Notes under the pieces: generated by a model | Told to the model about the DNA's origin: nothing | The model's input: the letters and a program-made list of their open reading frames with translations, nothing else | Databases searched by the model: none | Assembly: GCA_035498555.1 (NCBI GenBank) | Contig: DATKAB010000140.1 | Span: forward strand, 1-46,149 | Source of the DNA: Candidatus Sulfotelmatobacter sp. | Lineage (GTDB): Bacteria > Eisenbacteria > RBG-16-71-46 | Direction: 5' to 3' | DNA length: 46,149 nucleotides | In this document: in pieces, positions 25,836-34,558 of the stretch | Layout: every line of letters begins with the position of its first letter | Position numbering within the stretch: the first letter of the stretch is position 1 | Position numbers and translations under genes: made by a program

Positions 25836-26230
25836 GCAACGCGGCATCGAAACCCGCGGCGCCGGGTTCGTTTCCGTACGAGACGCACCTCGACGTCCGC
25901 TTCCGCCCGCTCGAGACCATCGACGTGCAGAGGGTCGCCGATGCGGTGACGCACCCGTGGTTCAATCAGACGCTGTGCCAGGTGAACGCGTCGGTGGTGC
26001 GCCTTGGCGTCGTCAAAGGCGAGTACCACTGGCACAAGCACGACGACGACGACGAGTTCTTCTACGTCGTCGAAGGGAAGCTCTTGATCGACCTCGAGGG
26101 CCGCACCGTGACGCTCGAGCCGCGGCAGGGCTTCGTGGTGCCCCGGGGCGTCGTCCACCGCACGCGCGCGCCCGAACGGACGCTCATCCTGATGGTCGAG
26201 AACGCGGGCATCATTCCCACCGGCAACTAG
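25832..26230 (+). CDS. Cupin-domain protein
   Basis: A 132-residue single-domain cupin. Motif 1 reads GEYHWHKHDDDDEFFYVVEG, with two His and a Glu as metal ligands, and motif 2 reads PRQGFVVPRGVVHRTRA with the fourth ligand His. GTG at 25832 overlaps the isochorismatase-like gene's stop, so both proteins may act on the same small molecule. The substrate is unknown. Confidence 0.88.
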   Translation: MSNAASKPAAPGSFPYETHLDVRFRPLETIDVQRVADAVTHPWFNQTLCQVNASVVRLGVVKGEYHWHKHDDDDEFFYVVEGKLLIDLEGRTVTLEPRQGFVVPRGVVHRTRAPERTLILMVENAGIIPTGN

Positions 26231-26259
26231 CGCCGGGGCCGCCCGCCGCGGCCGGCACG

Positions 26260-27630
26260 CTACATCCTTCTCCGCCGCCGATCGGGCGCGTTGCGCACCG
26301 GCCGCCGGCCATGCGACGGCGCGGCGTGTGAGGGCCCCGCGGGATTTTCCGAGCCGGGGCCGCCTGCGTAGGGCGAACCGGTTTCCGAGCTCGACGGCCG
26401 CGACCAGCCGTCGCGCGGCCGACCGTCCCGACCGCGATCGCGCCCGCGACCGCCGCGGCCCGAGCGCTCGCCGCCGTGACCGTGCCCTTGTCCGGGCTCG
26501 GCGCGACGGTGGTAGTCGAAATCGGGCAGCGACACGCGCGGTATCGAACGTCCGAGGAAGCGCTCGATCGCGGTCACGTCCGACTGCTCTTCGGGACTCA
26601 TCAGCGTGAAGGCGTCGCCGACCGCCTCCACCCGCCCGGTGCGGCCGATGCGATGCACGTAGTCCTCGGGCGTGTGCGGCACGTCGAAGTTGACGACGTG
26701 CGAGATGTCTTCCACGTCGATGCCACGCGAGGCGATGTCGGTGGCCACCAGGATCTGCACGCGCCCGCGCCGCAGACCGGCCAGCGCCCGCTCGCGCTGC
26801 GACTGCGTGCGATCGCCATGCAGCGCCGCCACGCTGTGACCGCGTTTTTCGAGCTGGCGCGTCAACCGATCGGCGCCGTGCTTGGTGCGGGTGAACACGA
26901 TCGCGCTGCCGACGTCCGAGCGCGACATCAGCTCGTCGAGCAGATCGGTCTTCAGGTGCCGCGGCACCGGGTAGATCGCCTGCGTGATGCCGGCGGCCGG
27001 CCGCGAAGGCGGCGCGAGATCCACGCGCTGGGGATTGCGGAGGGACTCCTTCGCCACTTTGTTCAGCTCGGGCGGCATGGTGGCCGAGAACATCAGCGTC
27101 TGTCTGCGCGTCGGCAGCAGTCGCAGGATGCGCTTGAGGTCCGGCGCGAATCCCATGTCCACCATGCGATCGGCCTCGTCGAGCACCAGTATTTCGACGT
27201 CCTCGAGGCTCACGCTCTGCCGGCCGTGAAGATCGAGCAGGCGACCCGGCGTCGCCACCAGCAGATCGACGCCCTCGTGGCGCAGCAGCCGCTCCTGCGG
27301 GCCGATCGGCACGCCGCCATAGGCGACGCCGGCCCGCAGCCGAGTGAAACGCGCGTAGTCGCGCGCGTTGGTCTCGACCTGCGCGGCCAGCTCCCGCGTG
27401 GGCACCAGCACCAGCGCGCGCAGCGCGGGATGGCCTTCGAGCAGCCGCGCGAGAATCGGGAGGACGAAGGCGGCGGTCTTGCCGGTGCCGGTCTGGGCCG
27501 CGGCCACCAGGTCGTGGCCCTCGAGAACGATGGGAATGGCGCGCTGCTGAATCGGCGTCGGCTGGTTGTAGCCGGCGGCGCGCACCCCTTTGACGATCAG
27601 GGGCGGCAGGCCAAGCTTGGCAAAGGGCAC
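26260..27630 (-). CDS. DEAD-box ATP-dependent RNA helicase
   Basis: A 456-residue protein. Motifs in order: Q motif (GYNQPTPIQ, 20-28), Walker A AQTGTGKT (45-52), PTRELA, TPGR, DEAD (151-154), SAT (182-184), then the second RecA domain with ATDIASRGIDVE and HRIGRTGR. The last 65 or so residues are a low-complexity Arg/Gly/His-rich tail typical of RNA-binding extensions in RhlE/DeaD-type helicases. GTG at 27630 was chosen because GGAG lies six nt upstream and the product begins like other family members (PFAKLGLPPLIVKGV). It probably acts in ribosome assembly or RNA turnover. It is divergent from rpmE. Confidence 0.93.
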   Translation of the reverse strand: MPFAKLGLPPLIVKGVRAAGYNQPTPIQQRAIPIVLEGHDLVAAAQTGTGKTAAFVLPILARLLEGHPALRALVLVPTRELAAQVETNARDYARFTRLRAGVAYGGVPIGPQERLLRHEGVDLLVATPGRLLDLHGRQSVSLEDVEILVLDEADRMVDMGFAPDLKRILRLLPTRRQTLMFSATMPPELNKVAKESLRNPQRVDLAPPSRPAAGITQAIYPVPRHLKTDLLDELMSRSDVGSAIVFTRTKHGADRLTRQLEKRGHSVAALHGDRTQSQRERALAGLRRGRVQILVATDIASRGIDVEDISHVVNFDVPHTPEDYVHRIGRTGRVEAVGDAFTLMSPEEQSDVTAIERFLGRSIPRVSLPDFDYHRRAEPGQGHGHGGERSGRGGRGRDRGRDGRPRDGWSRPSSSETGSPYAGGPGSENPAGPSHAAPSHGRRPVRNAPDRRRRRM

Positions 27631-27739
27631 GGGATCTCCAGGGTAGTTCGTGAATCGAATGGCGCGCGAGTCGGGGCGCGCCGCGTGGAATCTCATGGAC
27701 TTGCGGGCATGATGCGAGAGAACGCCGGCCCGTGGCAAA

Positions 27740-27768
27740 TGGACGCGGCACGAGCTTTGCGGCATACT
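27740..27768 (+). promoter_or_regulatory. Candidate rpmE promoter
   Basis: TGGACG at 27740-27745 and CATACT at 27763-27768 are separated by 17 nt, each matching four of six consensus positions. A start near 27775 gives a leader of about 90 nt before rpmE. Confidence 0.4.
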
Positions 27769-27809
27769 CCCCGGCCGCTTGTCATCCGAGGCGGAGCGCC
27801 GGACCAGAT

Positions 27810-27828
27810 GACCCGCGCCAGGCGGGTC
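27810..27828 (+). promoter_or_regulatory. Leader hairpin upstream of rpmE
   Basis: GACCCGC (27810-27816) and GCGGGTC (27822-27828) form a perfect seven-bp stem with a five-nt loop, in the predicted 5' leader of rpmE and 36 nt before the start codon. L31 leaders are regulatory in several phyla, so an autoregulatory site is possible. Confidence 0.4.
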
Positions 27829-27864
27829 GAGTCCGGGAACGCCGCCGATCAGGAGGTAGTTGTC

Positions 27865-28128
27865 ATGAAAGCCGGGATCCATCCCGTTTACGAACTCCGG
27901 ACCTTCCATTGTTACGGCTGTGGCACGGAGTGGCAGACGCGCACCACGCTCCAGCCCACGACCAACGACGGCAAGATCCATCTCGACATCTGCGCCAACT
28001 GCCACCCGTTCTATACCGGCAAGCAGAAGCTGATCGACAAGGCGGGACGTGTCGAGCGCTTCCGCAGGAAGTACAGCAAGAAGACCGAGGCCACGCCGGC
28101 CGAGCCGGCCGAGTCGGCCAAGTCTTAG
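27865..28128 (+). CDS. rpmE: 50S ribosomal protein bL31
   Basis: An 87-residue protein with the bL31 core: MKAGIHPVYELRTFHCYGCG, then LDICANCHPFYTGKQKLIDK and AGRVERFRRKY. Cys residues in CYGCG and CANC make it a zinc-binding (C+) form. The C-terminal 15 residues, rich in Ala/Glu/Pro, extend beyond the usual length of about 70. A perfect AGGAGGT lies about eight nt before the ATG. It leads the conserved rpmE - DUF1385 - prfA - prmC run. Confidence 0.96.
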   Translation: MKAGIHPVYELRTFHCYGCGTEWQTRTTLQPTTNDGKIHLDICANCHPFYTGKQKLIDKAGRVERFRRKYSKKTEATPAEPAESAKS

Positions 28129-28200
28129 CGTCGTTCACGCGGCTTCCGTTCCGGGCGCGTTGCGCCTGGCGGAAGCCGTTCGTGTGTCTGGGGAGCCGAG

Positions 28201-29130
28201 ATGCCATTTCTGCCGGTGGGCGGCCAGGCGGTGATCGAGGGCGTGATGATGCGCTCGCCGACGCTGATGTCGGTGGCGGTGCGTCGTCCCGACGGGGCGC
28301 TGGCGTTCCTCGAGAGGCGCTTTACTTCGATCACTCGGCGCGTCAGGCCGCTCGGCCTGCCGGTGGTGCGCGGGGCGGTGTCGCTGTTCGAGACGCTCTA
28401 CCTGGGCATCACGGCGCTCAACTTCAGCGCCGATGAGGCGGTGAAGGAGACGGCCGAGCCGGCGAAGAAGGCGCCGTGGTGGCAGATGCTGGCGCAGGGC
28501 GCGATGGTGGTGTTCTCGGTCGGTGTTGGGCTGCTGTTGTTCGTGGTGCTGCCGGCCCGGATCACGGGCTGGCTCGGCTTTCAGGATCGCGTGCGCTTCG
28601 GCCTGGTGGACGGCTTCTTCCGCCTGCTGGCGTTCATGATCTACCTGCTGCTGATCAGCCAGTGGAAGGAGATGGCGCGCGTGCTCGGCTTCCACGGCGC
28701 CGAGCACAAGGCGATTCACGCGCTCGAGAACGACGCGCCGCTGACGCCCGAGAGCGTGCAGAGCTTCTCGCGCTTCCATCCACGCTGCGGCACGTCGTTC
28801 CTGTTCCTGGTGGTGGTGGTGAGCATCGTGGTGTTCACGTTCATCGGAAAGCCGCGCGGGGTGGGTGACCATCTGCTGCGCATCGCCTGCATGCCGCTGA
28901 TCGCGGGCGTGGCATTCGAGTTCATCCGGATCAGCGGCAAGTACGCCGACCGGCCATGGGCGAAGGTCCTGATCTGGCCGGGGCTCCAGTTCCAGCGGCT
29001 GACGACGCGCGAGCCCGATCTCGAGATGTGTCGCGTGGCGATCGCCGCGCTGGAAAAGGTGCGACACGACGAGGCACTACGCGCGCCGGCAGAGCCCGGC
29101 AAGCGCGCAGACGTGCAGTTCGTGCAGTAA
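28201..29130 (+). CDS. DUF1385 membrane protein (YqhQ-like)
   Basis: A 309-residue protein with the family hallmarks GGQAVIEGVMMRSP at the start, VVRGAVSLFETLYLGI, FHGAEHKAIHALEND, and FHPRCGTSFLF. About five membrane helices are visible (around 100-125, 140-160, 198-220, 222-245). Its molecular role is not established, although it is found beside prfA and prmC in many genomes, as here. It starts 73 nt after rpmE. Confidence 0.93.
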   Translation: MPFLPVGGQAVIEGVMMRSPTLMSVAVRRPDGALAFLERRFTSITRRVRPLGLPVVRGAVSLFETLYLGITALNFSADEAVKETAEPAKKAPWWQMLAQGAMVVFSVGVGLLLFVVLPARITGWLGFQDRVRFGLVDGFFRLLAFMIYLLLISQWKEMARVLGFHGAEHKAIHALENDAPLTPESVQSFSRFHPRCGTSFLFLVVVVSIVVFTFIGKPRGVGDHLLRIACMPLIAGVAFEFIRISGKYADRPWAKVLIWPGLQFQRLTTREPDLEMCRVAIAALEKVRHDEALRAPAEPGKRADVQFVQ

Positions 29131-29175
29131 GCGCCTCGCGCCGATCGAGCGCAGCGCAGCCGGGAAGACGAAATC

Positions 29176-30249
29176 ATGTGGGACGCGGTCAAGAAGGTCG
29201 AAGCGCGATTCGAAGAGATCACGCAACTGCTCGGAACGCCCGAAGTGGCGAGCGACCCGCGCAAGCTGCGGGACCTCTCGAAGGAGCGCGCCCGCCTCGA
29301 GGGCACGATGCGGACGCTGGCCGAGTACCGCCGCGTCGAGCGCACCGTTGCCGACGACGAGGCGGCGATCGCCTCGGGCGACGCCGAGCTGAGCGAGCTG
29401 GCCAAGGCCGAGCTTCCCGAATTGCGCGAGCGCCAGACGAAGCTCGAGGAGGAGCTCAAGCGCCAGCTTCTGCCACGTGACCCGGACGACGACAAGAACG
29501 TGATCGTCGAAATTCGCGCCGGCGTGGGCGGGGAGGAGGCCGCGCTGTTCGCCGCCGATCTGTACCGCATGTACTCGAAATACGCGGAAAAGAAGGGCTG
29601 GAAGCAGGAGATACTCAGCAGCGCGCCGGCCGAGGCCGGCGGCTTCAAGGAAATCGTGTTCTCGCTTGAAGGCGACGGCGTCTATCGCGAGATGAAATTC
29701 GAATCGGGCGTCCACCGCGTGCAGCGCGTGCCGGCCACCGAGGCCTCGGGTCGCATTCACACCTCGGCCGCGACGGTCGCGGTGCTGCCCGAGGTCGAGG
29801 ACGTCGACATCGAGATCGCCGAGAAGGACATCCGCGTGGACGTATATCGCGCCGGTGGCCCGGGAGGCCAGGGTGTCAACACCACCGATTCGGCGGTGCG
29901 CATCACCTACCTGCCCACCGGGCTGGTGGTCACGTGTCAGGACGAGCGCTCGCAGATCAAGAATCGCGCGAAGGCGATGAAGGTGCTGCGCGCGCGGCTC
30001 TACGACCAGCGACTCCAGGAGCAGCAGGCGAAGTATGCGGCGCAGCGCAAGTCGCAGGTCTCGACCGGTGATCGCAGCGCGAAGATCCGCACCTACAATT
30101 TCCCGCAGAGCCGCGTGACCGATCACCGCATCGGGTTGACGCTCCATTCGCTCTCCAACTTCATGGAGGGCGACCTCGGCGAGATGAACGATGCGCTGCT
30201 CGCGGCCGACATGGCCGAGCGCCTCGCCGCGATGGGGGCGGAGAAGTAG
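29176..30249 (+). CDS. prfA: Peptide chain release factor 1
   Basis: A 357-residue protein, the usual RF1 length. The stop-codon-reading PxT motif is PAT at 186-188 ([20 protein letters not shown]), which distinguishes RF1 (UAA/UAG) from RF2 (SPF). The peptidyl-hydrolysis loop is GGQ at 230-232 ([18 protein letters not shown]), whose Gln is the substrate of PrmC encoded six nt downstream. The N-terminal coiled-coil domain spans about 1-100. Confidence 0.97.
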   Translation: MWDAVKKVEARFEEITQLLGTPEVASDPRKLRDLSKERARLEGTMRTLAEYRRVERTVADDEAAIASGDAELSELAKAELPELRERQTKLEEELKRQLLPRDPDDDKNVIVEIRAGVGGEEAALFAADLYRMYSKYAEKKGWKQEILSSAPAEAGGFKEIVFSLEGDGVYREMKFESGVHRVQRVPATEASGRIHTSAATVAVLPEVEDVDIEIAEKDIRVDVYRAGGPGGQGVNTTDSAVRITYLPTGLVVTCQDERSQIKNRAKAMKVLRARLYDQRLQEQQAKYAAQRKSQVSTGDRSAKIRTYNFPQSRVTDHRIGLTLHSLSNFMEGDLGEMNDALLAADMAERLAAMGAEK

Positions 30250-30254
30250 GAGCG

Positions 30255-31163
30255 ATGGACCGCACCATCGGCGACGCGCTCGAGTCGGCGCGTTCGCGGC
30301 TGTCGGCGTCGTCTTCTGCCGAGTCCGACGCGGTCGAGCTGCTCAGCCGCCTGCTGAATCTCGGCCGCGTCGAACTGCAGCTGCGCCGCAACGAGCCGAT
30401 GGCGCCCGAACAGTGGCAGACGCTCGACTCGTGGCTGCGCCGCCGCGTGGCCGGCCAGCCGGTGCAATACATCACCGGTCGCGCGGCCTTTCGCTCGCTC
30501 GATCTCACCGTTGACGGTAGCGTTCTGATCCCGCGCCCCGAAACCGAGCAGCTGGTCGAGGCGGTAATCGGCGTCTTGCGCGAAGAGCTGATGAGCTGGG
30601 CCGCGCCGCGGGTGCTGGATCTCGGCACTGGCTCGGGCGCGATCGCCTTGAGCATCGCGCGCGAGTGGCCGCAAGCGATCGTGAGCGCGACTGACGCGAG
30701 CACCGAGGCGCTGTCGACCGCCGAAGCCAACGCGGCGGCCCTGGGGCTCGCCGGACGCGTTCGCTTCATGCAGGGCAATTGGTTCGACGCCGTGGACGCC
30801 GAGGCGCGCTTCGAAGTCGTAATCTCGAATCCGCCCTACATCGCCACGATCGAACAGGAGCTGCTCCCCGCCGACGTTCGCGACTTCGAGCCGCCGCAGG
30901 CGCTGTTCTCGGGCGAGACCGGGCTCGAATCGCTTCGCGAGATCATCGACGAGGCGCCGCGGCATATGGTCGCCGGCGGCCTGCTGGCGCTCGAGCTGGC
31001 CGAGATGCGCGCCCGCGAGGTCGCAACCTGGCTCGAGGGCGCGCGCGACTGGCGCGACGTGGACCTGCGCGACGATCTCTCCGGCCGGCCGCGCGTGCTG
31101 CTGGCGCGCCGCGAGCGTGGCCCGGCGATCGCGCCGGCGCAGTGGGAAGAAGAGCGGGAGTAG
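30255..31163 (+). CDS. prmC: Peptide chain release factor N5-glutamine methyltransferase
   Basis: A 302-residue protein with an N-terminal helical domain and a SAM methyltransferase domain: LIPRPETEQLVEAV, motif I VLDLGTGSGAIALSIA (120-135), and the glutamine-binding VVISNPPYIA (NPPY at 192-195). It methylates the GGQ glutamine of release factors. It begins six nt after prfA with GGAG close to the ATG, so the two are one transcription unit. A candidate terminator follows. Confidence 0.96.
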   Translation: MDRTIGDALESARSRLSASSSAESDAVELLSRLLNLGRVELQLRRNEPMAPEQWQTLDSWLRRRVAGQPVQYITGRAAFRSLDLTVDGSVLIPRPETEQLVEAVIGVLREELMSWAAPRVLDLGTGSGAIALSIAREWPQAIVSATDASTEALSTAEANAAALGLAGRVRFMQGNWFDAVDAEARFEVVISNPPYIATIEQELLPADVRDFEPPQALFSGETGLESLREIIDEAPRHMVAGGLLALELAEMRAREVATWLEGARDWRDVDLRDDLSGRPRVLLARRERGPAIAPAQWEEERE

Positions 31164-31198
31164 CGCCGCTTGATTGGGCGCGCCGCCACGCGTGGAGC

Positions 31199-31231
31199 CG
31201 CGCCCGACTGTCGGTCGCGACGACGCTTTTT
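31199..31231 (+). terminator. Candidate terminator after prmC
   Basis: CGCG-CCGA (31199-31207) pairs with TCGG-CGCG (31211-31219) around a three-nt loop with one internal mismatch. TTTTT follows at 31227-31231, seven nt downstream of the stem. The gap weakens the case for an intrinsic terminator. Confidence 0.35.
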
Positions 31232-31390
31232 CGGGAGCGGCTCGAGCGCTTCGCGGAGACTTCGCTTCAATCACTCGAAGCATCGGCCACGGCGCGAGCG
31301 AGTTGCGCGATCGAATGACGCGCACACGAGAATTGGCGCGAGCGTTGCAAGAGCCTCCGATCCCCACGTCACCACGGACTCGGAGGCGCC

Positions 31391-33316
31391 ATGCGTCGCA
31401 ACTTCGCGATTGCCCCCGTACTCGCACTCGCCGCATCCATTCCCCTGGCGTCTCCGACATTCGCCAGCCATCGGATCGTTCGCGCCGACGGCAGCGGCGA
31501 CTACCCGACGCTGACGGCGGCGCTCCAGGATGCGTGGGCGAATCACCCGGTGGACACGATCCTCGTGGCGCCCGGTAGCTATGGCGAGGTGGTCAACATT
31601 CCCGAGCCGCTCGACTGCGTCATCGCGAGCACCGATGGCGCGGCGGTGACGAAGATCGAGGGATTCACCTCGATCCCGGAGAACCCCAATTCCTATTACT
31701 ACTCCTCGGGTGTGGTGAGCGGAATCACCGTTGAACAGCCGGTGGCCTTCGGTCAGGACACGCGGTTCGTGTATTGGAACCATTGTGTGTTCGAGGGCGG
31801 GTTCCACGGGCTCGTGCCCGAGGGCGAGACACCGAATTTCACCGCCTGCACGTTTCGCGACACCTCTTCGTTCATCAACTACGCCTATTGGATGACAGAC
31901 TGTTCCTTTGAGGGTGCGCCAGCGTTCTTCAAGAACATCCTGGGCGCCATCGTGATGGAGCGGTGCCATTTCAAGGGGCCCGCGAAGGCGCTCGCGACCG
32001 TCGAGCCACACGACAATAGTGAGATCGCGTTCCGCGACTGCACGTTCTCGGGCGCGGAGAATGGCATCGTCGTGAATTCGAAGAACTACTTCGATCAGGC
32101 CATGTGGGCGGATTTCTGCCAGTTCCACGATCTGTCCGGGGCTGCTGAATTCTATGAGTATGGAGATTGGAAGCAGGTTGAGCTCGGGTATCTCTTCATT
32201 TCTCTCGACCACTCGAGCGTCCGAAACGTCGGCCAGGCCATTCATGCCTATGCCCCGATTCCCATCTTCATGTCTTGCGTCGGAGACACCATTCTCAATT
32301 GCGCCGGTGTGGCGATCGAAGCCAGCGCTCAACACGCGGTCCTACAGAACGTGCAGATCGATCACGCCGGTGGCGACGGCGTCCACTGGATTCTTCAGCT
32401 TCAAGATCCCGGCCACTACGTGCCGCCGACGGCCTACCATCAGATCTGGAACTGCGCGATCTCGAATTGCGCCGGCAACGGCGTGACGATGCTCGAGCGT
32501 CCCTACTCTCCGATCGATTTCACAGAAGACTTGTCGGTCCGGAACACCACGATCCATCAATCTCTCAACGCCGGCCTGTGGCTCGAATCCGCCGCGCCGA
32601 CAGTCACGAGTTGTCTGCTGCGTGGCAATGGCGGCGACGGAATCCATCTCGTGCTCTCCGGTGGCGCCCCGACCTGCAGCCTGGGCGTGAATACCCTCGT
32701 CGACAATGGTCGCGACGGGCTCGCGATCGAGTCCGCTCATCAGCCGACCGGCATCGTCGCCGCCAACAATCTGCTCGCCGGAAATCAGCACTTCGGGTTC
32801 AACATGCTCGCCAGCTATCTCGGAGATGCATCGCGAAATGACGCCTGGTCAAATCACGGCGGCGATTTCGCTGGCCTCCATGCAGGGGAGAGCGAGTTGG
32901 GGGCGGACCCACTCTTCTGCGCAGCCTCGGCGGGCGACTTCGAGCTACGCGCCGACTCACCCTGCGCGCCGGGCGGCGTCTATGGCCCGATCGGCGCGTA
33001 CGGCGTGGGCTGCGCGGCAATCGCCGCGGCGGGAATCCCGCCGCCGACCCGCGACTTTGCGCTCTCGCCAAATCCCGCGCGCGGCTCGATCGCCTTCAGC
33101 TGGCCCGCCACCGAGGCGCCGCGCGGGATCGAAGTGCTCGATGTGCAGGGTCGCGTGCTCTGGCGCTCGGCGCCCGGCGGCGGCGCCGGCGGAAAGCTCC
33201 GATGGGACGGCCACGATTCGCAGGGGAAACCGCTCGCCGCCGGCGTCTATCTGGTTCGGTGGGATGCCGCCGGACGACCGCCGCGATCCGCCCGCTTCGT
33301 CTGGCTCGGCGATTGA
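31391..33316 (+). CDS. Secreted right-handed beta-helix protein with FlgD-like C-terminal domain
   Basis: A 641-residue protein. A signal peptide covers about 1-25 (ending PLASPTFA). Residues from 30 (DGSGDYPTLTAALQDAWANH) begin like pectin methylesterase/DUF1565-type beta-helices, and repeated short coils follow with Asn/Gly turns (CAISNCAGNGV, LRGNGGDGI). The last 85 residues start with FALSPNPARGSIAFSWP and contain VLDVQGRVLWRS and AAGVYLVRW, the FlgD-Ig/Por-sorting-like module seen in secreted proteins of FCB-group bacteria. It probably lies on the cell surface or outside the cell. No catalytic residues are evident. Parts of the gene are less GC-rich than its neighbours. Confidence 0.85.
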   Translation: MRRNFAIAPVLALAASIPLASPTFASHRIVRADGSGDYPTLTAALQDAWANHPVDTILVAPGSYGEVVNIPEPLDCVIASTDGAAVTKIEGFTSIPENPNSYYYSSGVVSGITVEQPVAFGQDTRFVYWNHCVFEGGFHGLVPEGETPNFTACTFRDTSSFINYAYWMTDCSFEGAPAFFKNILGAIVMERCHFKGPAKALATVEPHDNSEIAFRDCTFSGAENGIVVNSKNYFDQAMWADFCQFHDLSGAAEFYEYGDWKQVELGYLFISLDHSSVRNVGQAIHAYAPIPIFMSCVGDTILNCAGVAIEASAQHAVLQNVQIDHAGGDGVHWILQLQDPGHYVPPTAYHQIWNCAISNCAGNGVTMLERPYSPIDFTEDLSVRNTTIHQSLNAGLWLESAAPTVTSCLLRGNGGDGIHLVLSGGAPTCSLGVNTLVDNGRDGLAIESAHQPTGIVAANNLLAGNQHFGFNMLASYLGDASRNDAWSNHGGDFAGLHAGESELGADPLFCAASAGDFELRADSPCAPGGVYGPIGAYGVGCAAIAAAGIPPPTRDFALSPNPARGSIAFSWPATEAPRGIEVLDVQGRVLWRSAPGGGAGGKLRWDGHDSQGKPLAAGVYLVRWDAAGRPPRSARFVWLGD

Positions 33317-33349
33317 CCCCGCGTGGCGCCGGGCAGCGCCGCCCGGAGA

Positions 33350-34336
33350 TCAATGCACGTAGTGCGCGTCCATCTCGCCGGCCTTGATGTCCACCTTGAG
33401 CCGATTGTCCTTGCTGGGAAGGGGGCAGTTGTAGTGCGGTGAGAACGCGCAGGCCGGGTTGTAGGCCTCGTTGAAATCGAGCACGTAGCGGCCGTCGGGC
33501 AGCGGCTCGGGATCCACGTAGCGGCCGACGCTGTAGGTCTCGTGGCCGGTGGTCTCGTCGCGGAAGAACACCGACACGTCCTTCTCGCCCACGCCGGGCT
33601 CGAGCAGACGCGTTGCTTCCAGGTCGCAGCGTTTGCCGCCGATCTTGAACACGAACCAGCCGGCACGCAGCGCCTGGCGTGGCTGGCTGTGGGTCGAGAG
33701 CACCGTCAGAGTGTCGGGAATCGGGTTCGGCACCAGCGGCAGCACGAAGCGATACTTGAAGTCCGGGGGAAAGTATTTCAGCCCCTTGTACTCGGCGTAG
33801 CGCGGGCTGTTGGGATCGAAGACGATGATCGCGGGATGTCGCTGGTGGGAGAGCCGCAGCATGAACCGCCCGATGCCGATGGTTCCCGGTCCCACCACCG
33901 CGTACCGCAGCGTGTCGGTTCCGGTGACGAACTTGGCGCCCGGATCGAGTCCCTCGACGCGGAACGAGTCGCCCACCACCACCACCCTCAGATGGTGCGG
34001 CATCACCTCCGGGTCGTTGATGTGCACGTCGTTGCCGGGATCCCGGCCCACCCCCAGCACCGGCGTCGCGGGAAAGTCCTTGCGCGCGACGGCGGCGAGG
34101 TACGAAGTCGGCGCGCTCTTCAGCCACTCCTGCGTCTTGTCGCGATCCTGCTGGAGCGCGCGCGTGAGCGAATCCGTCTCGGCGGCGGTCAACACCACCG
34201 GTGCTGCCTCCTTGGCGTGCTTGAGCGCCTTGACGCGTGCGGCCTTGGCGGGGTCGTAAACTTCGGTGATCGAGTTGCTCGCAAATGCGCTCGCCCAATA
34301 GAGCAGCAGGAAGCAGAGGGTGAACCAGCGTTTCAT
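33350..34336 (-). CDS. DUF1684 protein with signal sequence
   Basis: A 328-residue protein. It has a signal peptide (KRWFTLCFLLLYWASAFAS). Residues about 85-150 resemble an FHA-like beta sandwich (VGRDPGNDVHINDPEVMPHH). The C-terminal part has the DUF1684 signature: FFRDETTGHETYSVGRYVD, LDFNEAYNPACAFSPHYNCP and NRLKVDIKAGE. The family has no settled function. The ATG ending at 34336 was chosen because it begins the signal peptide; the frame runs further upstream without signal-peptide character. It is convergent with the beta-helix gene and divergent from murA. Confidence 0.83.
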   Translation of the reverse strand: MKRWFTLCFLLLYWASAFASNSITEVYDPAKAARVKALKHAKEAAPVVLTAAETDSLTRALQQDRDKTQEWLKSAPTSYLAAVARKDFPATPVLGVGRDPGNDVHINDPEVMPHHLRVVVVGDSFRVEGLDPGAKFVTGTDTLRYAVVGPGTIGIGRFMLRLSHQRHPAIIVFDPNSPRYAEYKGLKYFPPDFKYRFVLPLVPNPIPDTLTVLSTHSQPRQALRAGWFVFKIGGKRCDLEATRLLEPGVGEKDVSVFFRDETTGHETYSVGRYVDPEPLPDGRYVLDFNEAYNPACAFSPHYNCPLPSKDNRLKVDIKAGEMDAHYVH

Positions 34337-34446
34337 CGCGCTTGATCTCCGGCGGGCAGATGACAGGAAATGGACACGGCCACACTCCATGATAGCGATC
34401 TTCGGCCCGTGCCGCGCGAGTTCGGCCCCGGCCCCGTGCGTTTTCC

Positions 34447-34475
34447 TTGATGTCGGCGCACGACCTGCCGATAAT
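34447..34475 (+). promoter_or_regulatory. Candidate murA promoter
   Basis: TTGATG at 34447-34452 and GATAAT at 34470-34475 are separated by 17 nt, with four and five of six consensus bases respectively. Transcription would start near 34482, about 77 nt before the murA ATG. Confidence 0.55.
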
Positions 34476-34558
34476 GCCCGCATCCGCCGCCACATCGCTC
34501 ACTCGCTGCCGGCCGCGCGCCTCGGGATGGAATCCCGGGCCCTACGGAGATCGCCCAC

